Of a stretch of DNA of 6,546 nt, positions 1 through 5,978 are shown piece after piece. The stretch is from positions 1 to 6,546 of the forward strand of contig JAUPLZ010000032.1 of the NCBI GenBank assembly GCA_030836705.1, in the 5' to 3' direction. Position 1 is the stretch's first letter; each line of letters starts with the position of its first letter. A model generated the notes under the pieces. That model had not been told where the DNA came from and made no database searches. It was given only the letters and a program-made list of their open reading frames with translations. Position numbers and translations under genes: made by a program. Source of the stretch: Campylobacterota bacterium (GTDB lineage: Bacteria; Campylobacterota; Campylobacteria; Campylobacterales; SZUA-545).

Positions 1-891
1 TGGTTTCCTTCCGTAACCGAACTTCCGGGATATGTAACGCATACGATGGGACAGACAGCATGCCCCGTCGTCTCCGGAACACCCAAAGTGGTTCATGCAG
101 CTTTTACCAAAGAAAGGGATCTCTTTGAAGCCAAAGGGTTGTATTATATTGATGATGCACTCAATTTTGACAACCCTCTATTGCTCAAAAAACAGCTTTT
201 TGATACGTGGGGGGGAAAGCTTCGCATCACCAAAGATGAAAACAGCTGGGCAGCAGAACAAGCCTTTAAAGCGCTCAAAACAAACGAGGGATCCCTGATG
301 AAGGAAGGGCGAGCCATCTTGGATGAAGCAGAAAAAAACGATGAAGTTGTACTTTTACTTTTGGCCAGGCCCTATCATACCGATCCGGGACTCAATCATG
401 AAGTGCTTGATGAATTTCAATCCCTAGGATACAAAACCCTCTCTATGCGGGCCATACCCAAAGATGAAACCTATCTTCGGCCTTATTTTGAAGAAGATTT
501 GAAGCAAGGACACATCAGAGATGTTTTTGACATCAGGGATGTATGGCCCGAAAACTTCTCCACCAACTCGGCACAAAAAGTCTGGGCAGCCAAATTTGCT
601 GCACGTCATCCAAATGTCGCCGTGGTGGACCTCTCAAGCTTTAAGTGCGGACATGATGCTCCTACCTATGCTATCATAGACAAGATACTGGGCAGCAGCC
701 ACACCCCTCACCTCACTTTGCACGATATTGACGCCAATAAACCCGGCGGGTCCATCAAAATACGCGTCAAAACATTTGCCTACACCCTTAAACAGTATCA
801 AAAAGCCCTTACAGACAATAAACACAACCGCCTGCCCGCTTTTGCAAAATATACCGTATCCCAAAAAATTGCCCAAGAGGAAATCCTGTGA
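1..891 (+). CDS. DUF2229-type protein, 2-hydroxyacyl-CoA dehydratase activase-related (5' end outside window)
   Basis: The reading frame is open from base 1, so this is the C-terminal 296 residues of a longer protein; the ATG at 46 is internal, because the family-like sequence WFPSVTELPGY lies upstream of it in frame. Visible motifs are TACPVVSGTP near the start, LLLARPYHTDPGLNHEVLD in the middle, and SFKCGHDAPTYAIIDKIL followed by LTLHDIDANKPGGSIKIR near the end. This pattern is known from the DUF2229 region of large proteins that combine BadF/HgdC-type ATPase activase domains with a dehydratase-like part. The few conserved cysteines suggest iron-sulfur binding (inference). The substrate is unknown; activases of this superfamily pass electrons to 2-hydroxyacyl-CoA dehydratases or benzoyl-CoA reductases. 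No signal peptide is visible in this part and the protein is expected to be cytosolic. The stop overlaps the next gene's start (GTGA), so the two are probably co-translated. Confidence 0.82.
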   Translation, partial: WFPSVTELPGYVTHTMGQTACPVVSGTPKVVHAAFTKERDLFEAKGLYYIDDALNFDNPLLLKKQLFDTWGGKLRITKDENSWAAEQAFKALKTNEGSLMKEGRAILDEAEKNDEVVLLLLARPYHTDPGLNHEVLDEFQSLGYKTLSMRAIPKDETYLRPYFEEDLKQGHIRDVFDIRDVWPENFSTNSAQKVWAAKFAARHPNVAVVDLSSFKCGHDAPTYAIIDKILGSSHTPHLTLHDIDANKPGGSIKIRVKTFAYTLKQYQKALTDNKHNRLPAFAKYTVSQKIAQEEIL

Positions 892-2411
892 GTACTTCCC
901 CTTCATGCAGCGCCTTCCGGCCCAACAACAATCCTGACAATCTCCGCTTTATTCACCGGGAAAAAAGCCACTGGAAAGATCACACCCGGTACACTTTTAC
1001 GATGGATGAAAAACAAGACGTAACCATTCTTTTTGGAGGCTTGACTTTACTTCAGGACAAACTGATCGCTTCAGCATTGCACTCGCTGGGAGAAAGGTAT
1101 ATGGCTATGCCCAACCCTGACTTCGAATCTTTTCAGCTGGGCAAAGCTTTCGGAAACCGCGGACAGTGCAATCCAACCTATTTCAATGTAGGCAACCTCA
1201 TCAAGTACCTTCAAAAACTACGCGACGAAAAAGGCTTGAGCAGCAAGGAGATCATCCAAAAATATCTCTTTGTGACTGCCGGAGGGTGCGGGCCTTGCCG
1301 CTTTGGGATGTATATTACCGAGTATCGCAAAGCACTCAAAGATGCAGGCTTTGAAGGCTTTAGGATCATGAGTTTTGAGCACAACAAAGGTATTTTTCAA
1401 GCCGTCAACGACAACAGTGCAATCAACTTTACCCCTACATTTTTCATTACTCTCACCAAAGCCGTGATCATCGGAGACATCATCAATCTGCTTGGCTACA
1501 AAATGCGCCCCTATGAACTCCAAAAAGGCGCAACCGATAAGGCCATCGAAGCGTGCAGAAAGATCGTCTCCGAAGCGTTCATGCAGAAAAAAAATCTTCT
1601 CAAGGCAATGTGGAAATGCAGGGAAGTTCTTGAAAAAGTAGGCCTTGACCGTTTGCAGCCCAAACCAAAAGTGATGGTGATGGGTGAATTTTGGGCGGCC
1701 ATGACCGAAGGAGACGGCAACTATAATTTGCATCGATTTTTAGAAGAAGAAGGCGCAGAGTGCATCCCTCAGCCCCTTATCAACCGCCTGATGCTCAGCA
1801 TATGGGAAGCTGAATTTGCGCTGGAAAAAACCCAAGATATAGAAAAACCTGATCAAAAAAAGATAGATTTTTCAAACCCAAAAAACAAACTGCTTATTAA
1901 AACTGCAAAAATCGCACTCAAAACCCACTTTACCTTTTACGCCAAAGCCATAGGACTTCATGATTTTGAAATACCCGACATCCAAAAACTGGCCGATCTA
2001 AGCAAAGCCTACTATCCTCTAGAATCAAGCGGAGGAGAAGGGCATATGGAGGTAGCGCACCTCATCGAAAGCGCCAAAGAAAATCTTGCACACCTGGTCA
2101 TCTCCGTCAAGCCTTTTGGCTGCATGCCTTCTTCCTGTATTTCAGACGGCATCCAATCTTTGGTCACAAGCCGCTTTCCTGCTGCCAATTTCCTTTCTAT
2201 AGAAACTTCCGGAGAAGGTGCAGCAAACTTCTACTCCAGAGTTCAGATGGCATTGTTTAAAGCCAAACAAGCTGCCAAAGAAGAGTTTGAGACACTGGAT
2301 ATCCCAAAATATATTCCTCCGAAGATACATCACTATCTCTATCAGCCCAAAACAGACAAAGCAGGTACCGCCGCAAGATTAATACAAAGCATTACTCCAA
2401 AAATATTTTAA
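888..2411 (+). CDS. 2-hydroxyacyl-CoA dehydratase/activase-related protein, HgdB-like C-terminal part
   Basis: This is a complete 507-aa protein. The GTG start at 888 overlaps the upstream TGA and is preceded by AAGAGGA (875-881) with 6 nt spacing, which decides the start. Cysteine motifs are C94 (GQCNPTYF), GGCGPCRFGMY at residues 132-142 and GCMPSSC at 411-417, followed by ETSGEG at 439-444; GEFWAAMTEGDGNY lies at 266-279. The GPCRFG and GCMPS signatures are characteristic of the half that follows DUF2229 in the long activase-related proteins, and the C-terminal part resembles 2-hydroxyglutaryl-CoA dehydratase D-component folds that bind [4Fe-4S]. The exact reaction is not known from sequence. 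It probably forms one complex with the upstream gene product, of which it is a fused domain in many other bacteria. It appears cytosolic with no membrane segment. Codon use and base composition look like the host chromosome, in contrast to genes after 2939. Confidence 0.82.
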   Translation: MSTSPSCSAFRPNNNPDNLRFIHREKSHWKDHTRYTFTMDEKQDVTILFGGLTLLQDKLIASALHSLGERYMAMPNPDFESFQLGKAFGNRGQCNPTYFNVGNLIKYLQKLRDEKGLSSKEIIQKYLFVTAGGCGPCRFGMYITEYRKALKDAGFEGFRIMSFEHNKGIFQAVNDNSAINFTPTFFITLTKAVIIGDIINLLGYKMRPYELQKGATDKAIEACRKIVSEAFMQKKNLLKAMWKCREVLEKVGLDRLQPKPKVMVMGEFWAAMTEGDGNYNLHRFLEEEGAECIPQPLINRLMLSIWEAEFALEKTQDIEKPDQKKIDFSNPKNKLLIKTAKIALKTHFTFYAKAIGLHDFEIPDIQKLADLSKAYYPLESSGGEGHMEVAHLIESAKENLAHLVISVKPFGCMPSSCISDGIQSLVTSRFPAANFLSIETSGEGAANFYSRVQMALFKAKQAAKEEFETLDIPKYIPPKIHHYLYQPKTDKAGTAARLIQSITPKIF

Positions 2412-2428
2412 ATACTTTTGGGTTTTTT
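2397..2428 (+). terminator. weak Rho-independent terminator overlapping the stop codon
   Basis: CCAAAA (2397-2402) pairs with TTTTGG (2416-2421). After one A/C mismatch, TATT (2404-2407) pairs with AATA (2411-2414) around a 3-nt loop. A G and a run of six T (2423-2428) follow. The stem is AT-rich and therefore weak, but its place at the end of the two-gene unit and just before the ssrA promoter fits transcription termination. Confidence 0.5.
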
Positions 2429-2455
2429 GCCCTCTTTGCCCTTTGGTCCGACCTA

Positions 2456-2484
2456 TTGACAAACTCACCCAAAAGTGTTAGAAT
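2456..2484 (+). promoter_or_regulatory. sigma70-type promoter of ssrA
   Basis: A consensus -35 TTGACA (2456-2461), a 17-bp spacer and TAGAAT (2479-2484) as -10 make a near-ideal housekeeping promoter. Transcription should start near 2491, about 75 nt before the mature tmRNA 5' end, so a processed leader is expected. A strong constitutive promoter fits an abundant RNA such as tmRNA. Confidence 0.8.
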
Positions 2485-2505
2485 TCTTTTACTCTATGAC
2501 TAGAG

Positions 2506-2522
2506 GTAATGCCAAGCATTAC
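2506..2522 (+). repeat. 7-bp hairpin in the pre-tmRNA leader
   Basis: GTAATGC (2506-2512) and GCATTAC (2516-2522) form a perfect 7-bp stem with a CAA loop. It lies between the inferred transcription start and the mature tmRNA 5' end, so it would be in the removed leader. It may guide processing or protect the precursor; no T-run follows, so it is not a terminator. Confidence 0.45.
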
Positions 2523-2651
2523 GAATAGCAATTGTTAATTTTTAATTACCGATTGTTAAAATATGGGGGTGACTTGGTTTCGACTGGAGTAGTCGGGGCT
2601 ATGTGCATGTCGGACTGGGCAATTCCGTTACGCGGCCCAACGCGAATAAAC

Positions 2652-2693
2652 GCAAACAATACAGATTATCGTCCAGCTTACGCAGTAGCGTAA
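2652..2693 (+). other. tmRNA proteolysis-tag reading frame (ANNTDYRPAYAVA)
   Basis: Thirteen codons from the resume codon GCA (2652-2654) to TAA (2691-2693) encode ANNTDYRPAYAVA. AAAC stands just before the resume codon, as in many tmRNAs. The PAYA core and the small hydrophobic C-terminus match tags known from Campylobacterota, where the ending acts as a ClpXP-type degron. This is the best taxonomic marker in the window. Confidence 0.9.
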
Positions 2694-2910
2694 GTATTTA
2701 ACCCCGCTAACGCGGAGGACTGCCTCGCCGGCGAGTGTCATCTTAGCCGGAGTTTGAGGTATCATATCTGATGACTATACCTGTGGGTTGCCTAACCCAT
2801 GGATGAACCTTTAGGCTGGTCTTGCATAGTTTTGGGTGTAGTACGAAGCAAGATGAGAACAAACAACATCATCTAAGCATGTAGAGTCATAGTTCTAGCT
2901 GTTTTAGGAC

Positions 2911-2938
2911 TGGGGTTCGATCCCCCACACCTCCACCA
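2911..2938 (+). other. candidate attachment site (attL core) in the ssrA 3' end
   Basis: The T arm and acceptor end of ssrA are a well-known target for tyrosine integrases, and a P4-type integrase gene begins 195 bp downstream in the same direction. Host-like sequence ends here and AT-rich sequence begins. The core boundaries are inferred; no second copy of this segment occurs in the window, so the right end (attR) must lie beyond base 6546. Confidence 0.6.
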
Positions 2939-2940
2939 AA

Positions 2941-2960
2941 ACACAATCTAACACAATCCA
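2941..2960 (+). repeat. tandem 10-bp repeat beside the att core
   Basis: ACACAATCTA (2941-2950) is followed directly by ACACAATCCA (2951-2960), a 9/10 match. It starts two bases after the encoded CCA of ssrA, where an integrase or excisionase would be expected to bind. Function is inferred from position only. Confidence 0.4.
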
Positions 2961-2978
2961 ACAAACATCATTTAAGCC

Positions 2979-3017
2979 CCTAAGATACGAGCTTTAAAGC
3001 CAATTTAGTGTCTAAGG
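2979..3017 (+). repeat. imperfect inverted repeat between ssrA and int
   Basis: CCTAAGATAC (2979-2988) can pair with GTGTCTAAGG (3008-3017) with one A/A mismatch and one G-T wobble, enclosing a 10-bp palindrome GCTTTAAAGC (2991-3000). TAATTTTATA follows. It might act as a poor terminator for ssrA, whose native terminator would have been displaced by the insertion, or it may be a protein-binding site. The support is weak. Confidence 0.3.
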
Positions 3018-3049
3018 TAATTTTATACAATTTAACTAAATCCACAATT

Positions 3050-3132
3050 TTTAGGGATAACTTTAGGGATAACTGCTATAATATGAGTAAACTTGTAAAA
3101 AAAGTTATCCCTATAATCCAAGGTTTATCCCT
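3050..3132 (+). promoter_or_regulatory. four AGGGATAA boxes around the int promoter (operators or integrase arm sites)
   Basis: A 12-bp unit TTTAGGGATAAC is repeated exactly in tandem (3050-3061 and 3062-3073). Its core recurs in the opposite orientation as TTATCCCT at 3105-3112 and 3125-3132, the last ending exactly before the int GTG. The first inverted copy extends to a 10-bp match (GTTATCCCTA, 3104-3113). The two pairs bracket the int -10 element. This arrangement suits either repression of int or arm-type integrase binding next to attL; the sequence cannot decide between them. Confidence 0.65.
3074..3082 (+). promoter_or_regulatory. extended -10 promoter of int
   Basis: TGCTATAAT (3074-3082) is a perfect extended -10 element. 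No -35 match lies at the right distance, which is common for housekeeping promoters in Campylobacterota. The start would be near 3089, giving a leader of about 44 nt before the int GTG. A protein bound to the flanking AGGGATAA boxes would cover it. Confidence 0.6.
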
Positions 3133-4398
3133 GTGGCACGAAAAACAGAGCCTTTAAATGATATAAAAATCAGAACATCAAAGCCCAAAGATAAAGAATA
3201 TAAATTATTTGACGGTGGAGGACTTTATATTTCAATCACTCCAAACGGCGGTAAATGGTGGCGGTTAAAGTATTTTTTCAATGGCAAAGAGAATAGATTA
3301 TCATTACGAACTTATCCAACCGTTACACTTAAACAAGCAAGAAAACAAAGAGATGAGTTAAAAGAGCTTATATCTCAAGGGATAGACCCAAGCCAAAAAA
3401 GAAAAGATGATAAAGCAACCAACCAAGCAATAGAAGCTAAAAAAGAAAATACCTTTTATAACATCTCTCAAAAATGGCACACAAGCTATAAATCCAATGT
3501 ATCAGAAAACTATCATCTCAAATTATCAAAAGCCCTAGATAACTATCTCTATACAACTCACGAACTAAACGGCAAAAAACTATCAATCAAAGATAAACCC
3601 ATAGATGAGGTAACCCGTAAAGATATTATATTTATCCTTGAAGCACTAAAAGAGAGAGGCTTACAGGAAACCGCCAACAGAACAGCCGTTTTACTTCAAC
3701 AAATTTTTAAATATGCAGTTACTCACGAATACATACCTCATAACATCATTTTTGATATTGATAAAAAAGTAGTTTTAGGCACACGCAAACAAATTAACTA
3801 TCCAACTATCACCGACCCCAAAGAGATAAAAAATCTTTTACTTGCTATTGATAATTATAGCGGTGATTATAGCACTCAAAAAGCTTTACAGATATTACCT
3901 TACCTTTTTGTTAGAAACTCCAATCTAAGGCTAATGGAGTGGACGGAATTGGACTTTGAAAAGAACGAATGGCACATACCAAAAGAGAAAATGAAAACCA
4001 AAGAAGCTTTTATCTTGCCTTTACCTCATCAAGTTGTAATGATACTCAAAGAGATAAAAGAAAATCAGATGAGTAGCAAATATGTATTTATAAGTAGTGT
4101 TTACAAAGATAGAGCCATAAGCGATAATACCCTCATACTTGCTTTAAGACGATTAGGCTACACCAAAGAGCAGTTAGTACCTCACTCATTTAGAAGTATC
4201 TTTTCAACCATAGCCAACACTTACGCCAACGACCCACAAAAAGGACACGGCTATACAAGTGAAGTTATCGAGGCACTACTGGCACACAAAGAGCCAAATA
4301 AGGTTAAGAGTGCATACAACAGAGCCACATACATAGAAGCAATGAGAGGGCTTATCGAGTGGTATGGTAATTATTTAGATGAGGTGAAAAATGGATAA
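3133..4398 (+). CDS. int: P4-type tyrosine integrase
   Basis: This is a site-specific recombinase of 421 aa, normal for the family, that would insert and excise the element at ssrA. The N-terminal DUF4102-type domain (about residues 8-90) shows LNDIKIRTSKPKDKEYKL, FDGGGLYI and the WWRLKYFFNGKENRLSL strand region. A core-binding domain (about 105-215) and the catalytic domain follow. Catalytic residues are R261 (VRNSNL), K288, H351 and R354 (HSFR), H385 (LLAHKEPNK) and nucleophile Y395 (AYNRATY). All are present, so it should be active; the usual glutamate of RxxEL is asparagine (N264). The GTG start is chosen because it gives the expected short lead into LNDIKIR and has AAGG 9 nt upstream. 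The gene sits directly after ssrA and overlaps the next gene by 8 bp. It is probably controlled through the boxes at 3050-3132. Confidence 0.93.
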   Translation: MARKTEPLNDIKIRTSKPKDKEYKLFDGGGLYISITPNGGKWWRLKYFFNGKENRLSLRTYPTVTLKQARKQRDELKELISQGIDPSQKRKDDKATNQAIEAKKENTFYNISQKWHTSYKSNVSENYHLKLSKALDNYLYTTHELNGKKLSIKDKPIDEVTRKDIIFILEALKERGLQETANRTAVLLQQIFKYAVTHEYIPHNIIFDIDKKVVLGTRKQINYPTITDPKEIKNLLLAIDNYSGDYSTQKALQILPYLFVRNSNLRLMEWTELDFEKNEWHIPKEKMKTKEAFILPLPHQVVMILKEIKENQMSSKYVFISSVYKDRAISDNTLILALRRLGYTKEQLVPHSFRSIFSTIANTYANDPQKGHGYTSEVIEALLAHKEPNKVKSAYNRATYIEAMRGLIEWYGNYLDEVKNG

Positions 4399-4951
4399 TA
4401 ATAAAGTTTATTATGATGTACAAAAAGTAAGAGATGAGTATCCAAATTTTACAGAAAAAAAGATTGAAACAATAACAATTTATAGAACTATTGTTAAAAA
4501 TAAAAAATATAAGACTGGCTACAATTATGATGTGCTGGAGCTAAATTTAGATTTTTTTGATGATTTGCCTTTTGAGATGAAAATAGATGAAATAGAATAT
4601 TTTATATTATATTATTTATCTCTTTATATAACCGATAACGCAACTAATAACAACGAAACAATGCACAGTAAAATATTCACTCGAGAATATTATAATGGAA
4701 TGAATAAAGAAATAAAAATAACCAAAGAGTTTTTAAAAATTGCACCGTCAGAAATAAAGCCACAGATAAAAGAATTTTTAACTCTTATGGAGGCTCCATT
4801 AACAGCACAACCGATGACCATAACAAGAATTCAGAATTGGCTAAAAGAGCTAAATAAAATACACAAACTAAAACAAGCCAAGGCTATTAAACCATTGACC
4901 GATATTATTAGCCAAGGTTTAAAAAATAACCAAAAAAAATCAAATTCTTAA
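4391..4951 (+). CDS. hypothetical protein translationally coupled to int
   Basis: This 186-aa protein is not recognised. Its ATG overlaps the int stop by 8 bp, and the Shine-Dalgarno GAGGTG (4381-4386) lies inside the int end, so it is probably produced with the integrase. The N-terminal two thirds are rich in Tyr, Phe, Asp and Glu (for example LNLDFFDDLPFEMKIDEIEY). A central Asn/Thr-rich stretch follows (about residues 78-90), and the last 40 residues are Lys-rich and apparently helical. No signal peptide or convincing membrane helix is seen: the segment YFILYYLSLYI is hydrophobic but short. Coupling to int suggests a role in the integration/excision decision or element maintenance; this is inference from position only. 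Codon use is very AT-rich. Confidence 0.75.
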   Translation: MDNNKVYYDVQKVRDEYPNFTEKKIETITIYRTIVKNKKYKTGYNYDVLELNLDFFDDLPFEMKIDEIEYFILYYLSLYITDNATNNNETMHSKIFTREYYNGMNKEIKITKEFLKIAPSEIKPQIKEFLTLMEAPLTAQPMTITRIQNWLKELNKIHKLKQAKAIKPLTDIISQGLKNNQKKSNS

Positions 4952-5098
4952 CATTTTTTAGTTTCATCTCCTCTACTGGAAACTACCCTTATAATCCGAC
5001 TTGTAATTACTTAATCTTGCAAATACCAATATAAGCAGGATTGAAAACCTTTAGCTAAAGTCCTTTTATTTCAAGGTATGAAATAGAAAGATAAACAA
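4952..5098. promoter_or_regulatory. intergenic control region with three inverted repeats
   Basis: This gap precedes the small-gene operon. TAGTTTC (4959-4965) and GAAACTA (4979-4985) form a 7-bp inverted repeat with a 13-nt spacer. TATAAT (4990-4995) is a possible -10 without a good -35. CTTTAGCTAAAG (5049-5060) is a perfect 12-bp palindrome, and TATTTCA/TGAAATA (5067-5073, 5079-5085) is another inverted repeat, ending 13 nt before the HTH gene. None is followed by a T-run, so operators are likelier than terminators. The small HTH protein encoded next is one possible binder. Confidence 0.45.
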
Positions 5099-5275
5099 GT
5101 GGAAACACTAATCAATATGAGAGCCAAGGACGCTCACAAATATTTAGGAGTAGGATTATCTACACTGTGGCACTATGTGGCTCAAAATAAAATACGAGCA
5201 TACAAGCTAAGCGATAGAGTGACGATATTTAAAAAATCAGAGCTTGACGCTTTTATCAACGGCGGTGCAGTATGA
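5099..5275 (+). CDS. small AlpA/excisionase-like helix-turn-helix protein
   Basis: The frame encodes 58 aa: METLINMRAKDAHKYLGVGL, then a Trp-containing recognition helix (STLWHYVAQNKI), a beta-type turn (AYKLSDRVTIFKK) and ELDAFI near the end. This is the usual layout of MerR-like/AlpA excisionase domains: HTH, then wing, then the SELDAFI helix. Such proteins bind DNA near att sites, promote excision and can regulate int. An in-frame TAG at 5084-5086 limits the start to GTG 5099 or ATG 5117; GTG is preferred because it has a purine-rich GAAAG 8 nt upstream, although this is a weak ribosome site. The stop overlaps the next ATG (ATGA, 4 bp), marking an operon with the next two genes. It could be a regulator rather than a true excisionase. 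Confidence 0.8.
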   Translation: METLINMRAKDAHKYLGVGLSTLWHYVAQNKIRAYKLSDRVTIFKKSELDAFINGGAV

Positions 5276-5538
5276 AACTATCAAAAAGAATAAAACATAT
5301 TGTTGCCCTTACTGTGGACGATTTTTATAACAGTGGCAAAAGCACAAACGAAAATAAAGAGAGCCTTATCCACTGGCTAGTAGATGATATGCTCAAAATA
5401 GAGAACATAGAGGACTTATACACCTATGAGATAAGTATCAAGGTGCTTGATAAGCTCAAAAGCCTTGATATTGTTGATTTAGGATTTATTCACGATATTG
5501 TTTTAAAACTAGATGAGGTGGTGCATAATGGAAAATAG
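5272..5538 (+). CDS. hypothetical protein, small acidic helical
   Basis: This 88-aa protein is not recognised. The start overlaps the stop of the HTH gene by 4 bp (ATGA), with GGCGGTG just upstream as a ribosome site. After a basic N-terminus (KLSKRIKH) it is rich in Asp, Glu, Leu and Ile, and looks helical throughout (LVDDMLKIENIEDLYTYEIS, IVLKLDEVV). No cysteine or histidine cluster, signal peptide or membrane helix is seen. Translational coupling on both sides places it in one transcript with the HTH gene and the next gene, so it is probably an accessory or regulatory protein of the element; nothing more can be supported. Confidence 0.7.
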   Translation: MKLSKRIKHIVALTVDDFYNSGKSTNENKESLIHWLVDDMLKIENIEDLYTYEISIKVLDKLKSLDIVDLGFIHDIVLKLDEVVHNGK

Positions 5539-5785
5539 AAAAACAAGCTATTTGATTATAGCATTAACCAAATTATTAAACGGTGAGAGATTATCATTTA
5601 TTGAGGGTGCAAAAAACTCAAATCAATACTTTTGTACTATCAAAAACAAAGGCATTGAACTCATAGAAGTTGAAGTACCAAATCTCATAAATAGAGGTTA
5701 TCATCTTGAAAGAAGATTAAACTTTACAGATGAAAATATCGACCTTGCAAAAGGATACCTAAACAGGCTAAAAAGAGCCGTTTAA
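5528..5785 (+). CDS. hypothetical protein, possible winged-helix type
   Basis: The product is 85 aa. The ATG at 5528 is preferred over the in-frame ATG at 5513 because GAGGTGG (5515-5521) stands 6 nt before it and the 5513 codon lies in that ribosome site's flank. The gene overlaps the previous one by 11 bp. The pattern LLNGERLSFIEGAKN, YFCTIKNKGIELIEV, then a basic stretch (HLERRLNF) and a C-terminal helix (ENIDLAKGYLNRLKRAV) resembles small phage-type helix-turn-helix proteins in which an LL-x-G-x-x-S helix precedes a 'KG-I' turn and a wing. This similarity is from memory and weak. It is the last gene of the three-gene run; a hairpin with a T-rich tail follows about 45 bp later. Confidence 0.68.
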   Translation: MENRKTSYLIIALTKLLNGERLSFIEGAKNSNQYFCTIKNKGIELIEVEVPNLINRGYHLERRLNFTDENIDLAKGYLNRLKRAV

Positions 5786-5978
5786 GGTTTGAAAAAAATA
5801 CCCATTGCAGGGAATACCAAGGCAGTCTAAGAGAGTAAAATACTCTTAATTATTTTTAGGAGTATAAAACAGCCCCTACCCACGGCGGGGGCGGTATTTG
5901 ATGAGAGTAGTCAAGCAGTGCAAAAAGTGGCTTAAGAATTCACGCCCGTAATGTAGAGTAGAAAAAGAGAGGTAAAAC
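5786..5978. other. non-coding, structured-looking gap with a GC-rich patch
   Basis: No gene with a normal start is found here. After the hairpin at 5832-5857 comes a GC-rich patch, unusual for this AT-rich element: GCCCC (5872-5876) pairs with GGGGC (5888-5892), and TACC (5877-5880) could alternatively pair with GGTA (5893-5896). A frame open from 5831 to a TAA at about 5930 reads KQPLPTAGAVFDESSQAVQK, which looks protein-like but has no ATG, GTG or TTG start with a ribosome site. A 16-codon ATG frame at 5901 lacks a ribosome site. The gap may hold a small RNA, a leader for the next gene, or an origin; the sequence alone does not tell. Confidence 0.4.
5832..5857 (+). terminator. possible weak terminator after the small-gene operon
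   Basis: AGAGTA (5832-5837) and TACTCT (5841-5846) form a 6-bp stem with an AAA loop, extended by a G-T pair, followed by TAATTATTTTT. The stem is short and AT-rich, so termination would be partial. Its place 47 bp after the last stop of the three-gene run supports the reading. Confidence 0.4.

Larger units (their letters stand above)
2565..2938 (+). ncRNA. ssrA: transfer-messenger RNA (tmRNA), one-piece
   Basis: This RNA rescues stalled ribosomes and tags incomplete proteins for proteolysis, acting with SmpB. The tRNA-like ends are clear: 5' GGGGGTG (2565-2571) pairs with CACCTCC (2928-2934), including one G-U pair, followed by discriminator A and an encoded CCA (2936-2938). The T arm is TGGGG, TTCGATC loop, CCCCA (2911-2927). 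After the 5' end comes the typical GACTTGGTTTCGAC segment. The tag reading frame starts at 2652 and its stop lies within a perfect 7-bp hairpin (CTTACGC/GCGTAAG, 2677-2694), matching the usual helix 5. The order is that of the standard, non-permuted gene. At 374 nt the length is normal. The 3' end probably serves as the integration site of the downstream element, which leaves the gene intact. Confidence 0.97.

Noticed and set aside
634..906. A 90-codon minus-strand open frame, and similar ones at 1218-1733 and 2142-2333.
   Set aside because: They lie antisense to well-supported genes with conserved motifs and show no family features or ribosome sites of their own.
2557..2562. A second -10-like TAAAAT just before the tmRNA with TTGTTA at 2532-2537.
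   Set aside because: The 19-bp spacer is poor and the start would fall inside mature tmRNA; the promoter at 2456-2484 is far better.
3083..3157. A 24-codon ATG frame overlapping the int start.
   Set aside because: It lies out of frame with int, and its ATG is within a few bases of the -10 element, before the inferred transcription start.
3363..3378. A 16-bp exact direct repeat, AGAGCTTATATCTCAA, also at 6293-6308.
   Set aside because: Both copies are inside genes, in frame, and encode the same residues (ELISQ) in int and in the last gene; this is shared codon use rather than an att or mobile repeat.
5901..5951. A 16-codon ATG frame in the gap (MRVVKQCKKW...).
   Set aside because: No ribosome binding site and too short to support as a gene.
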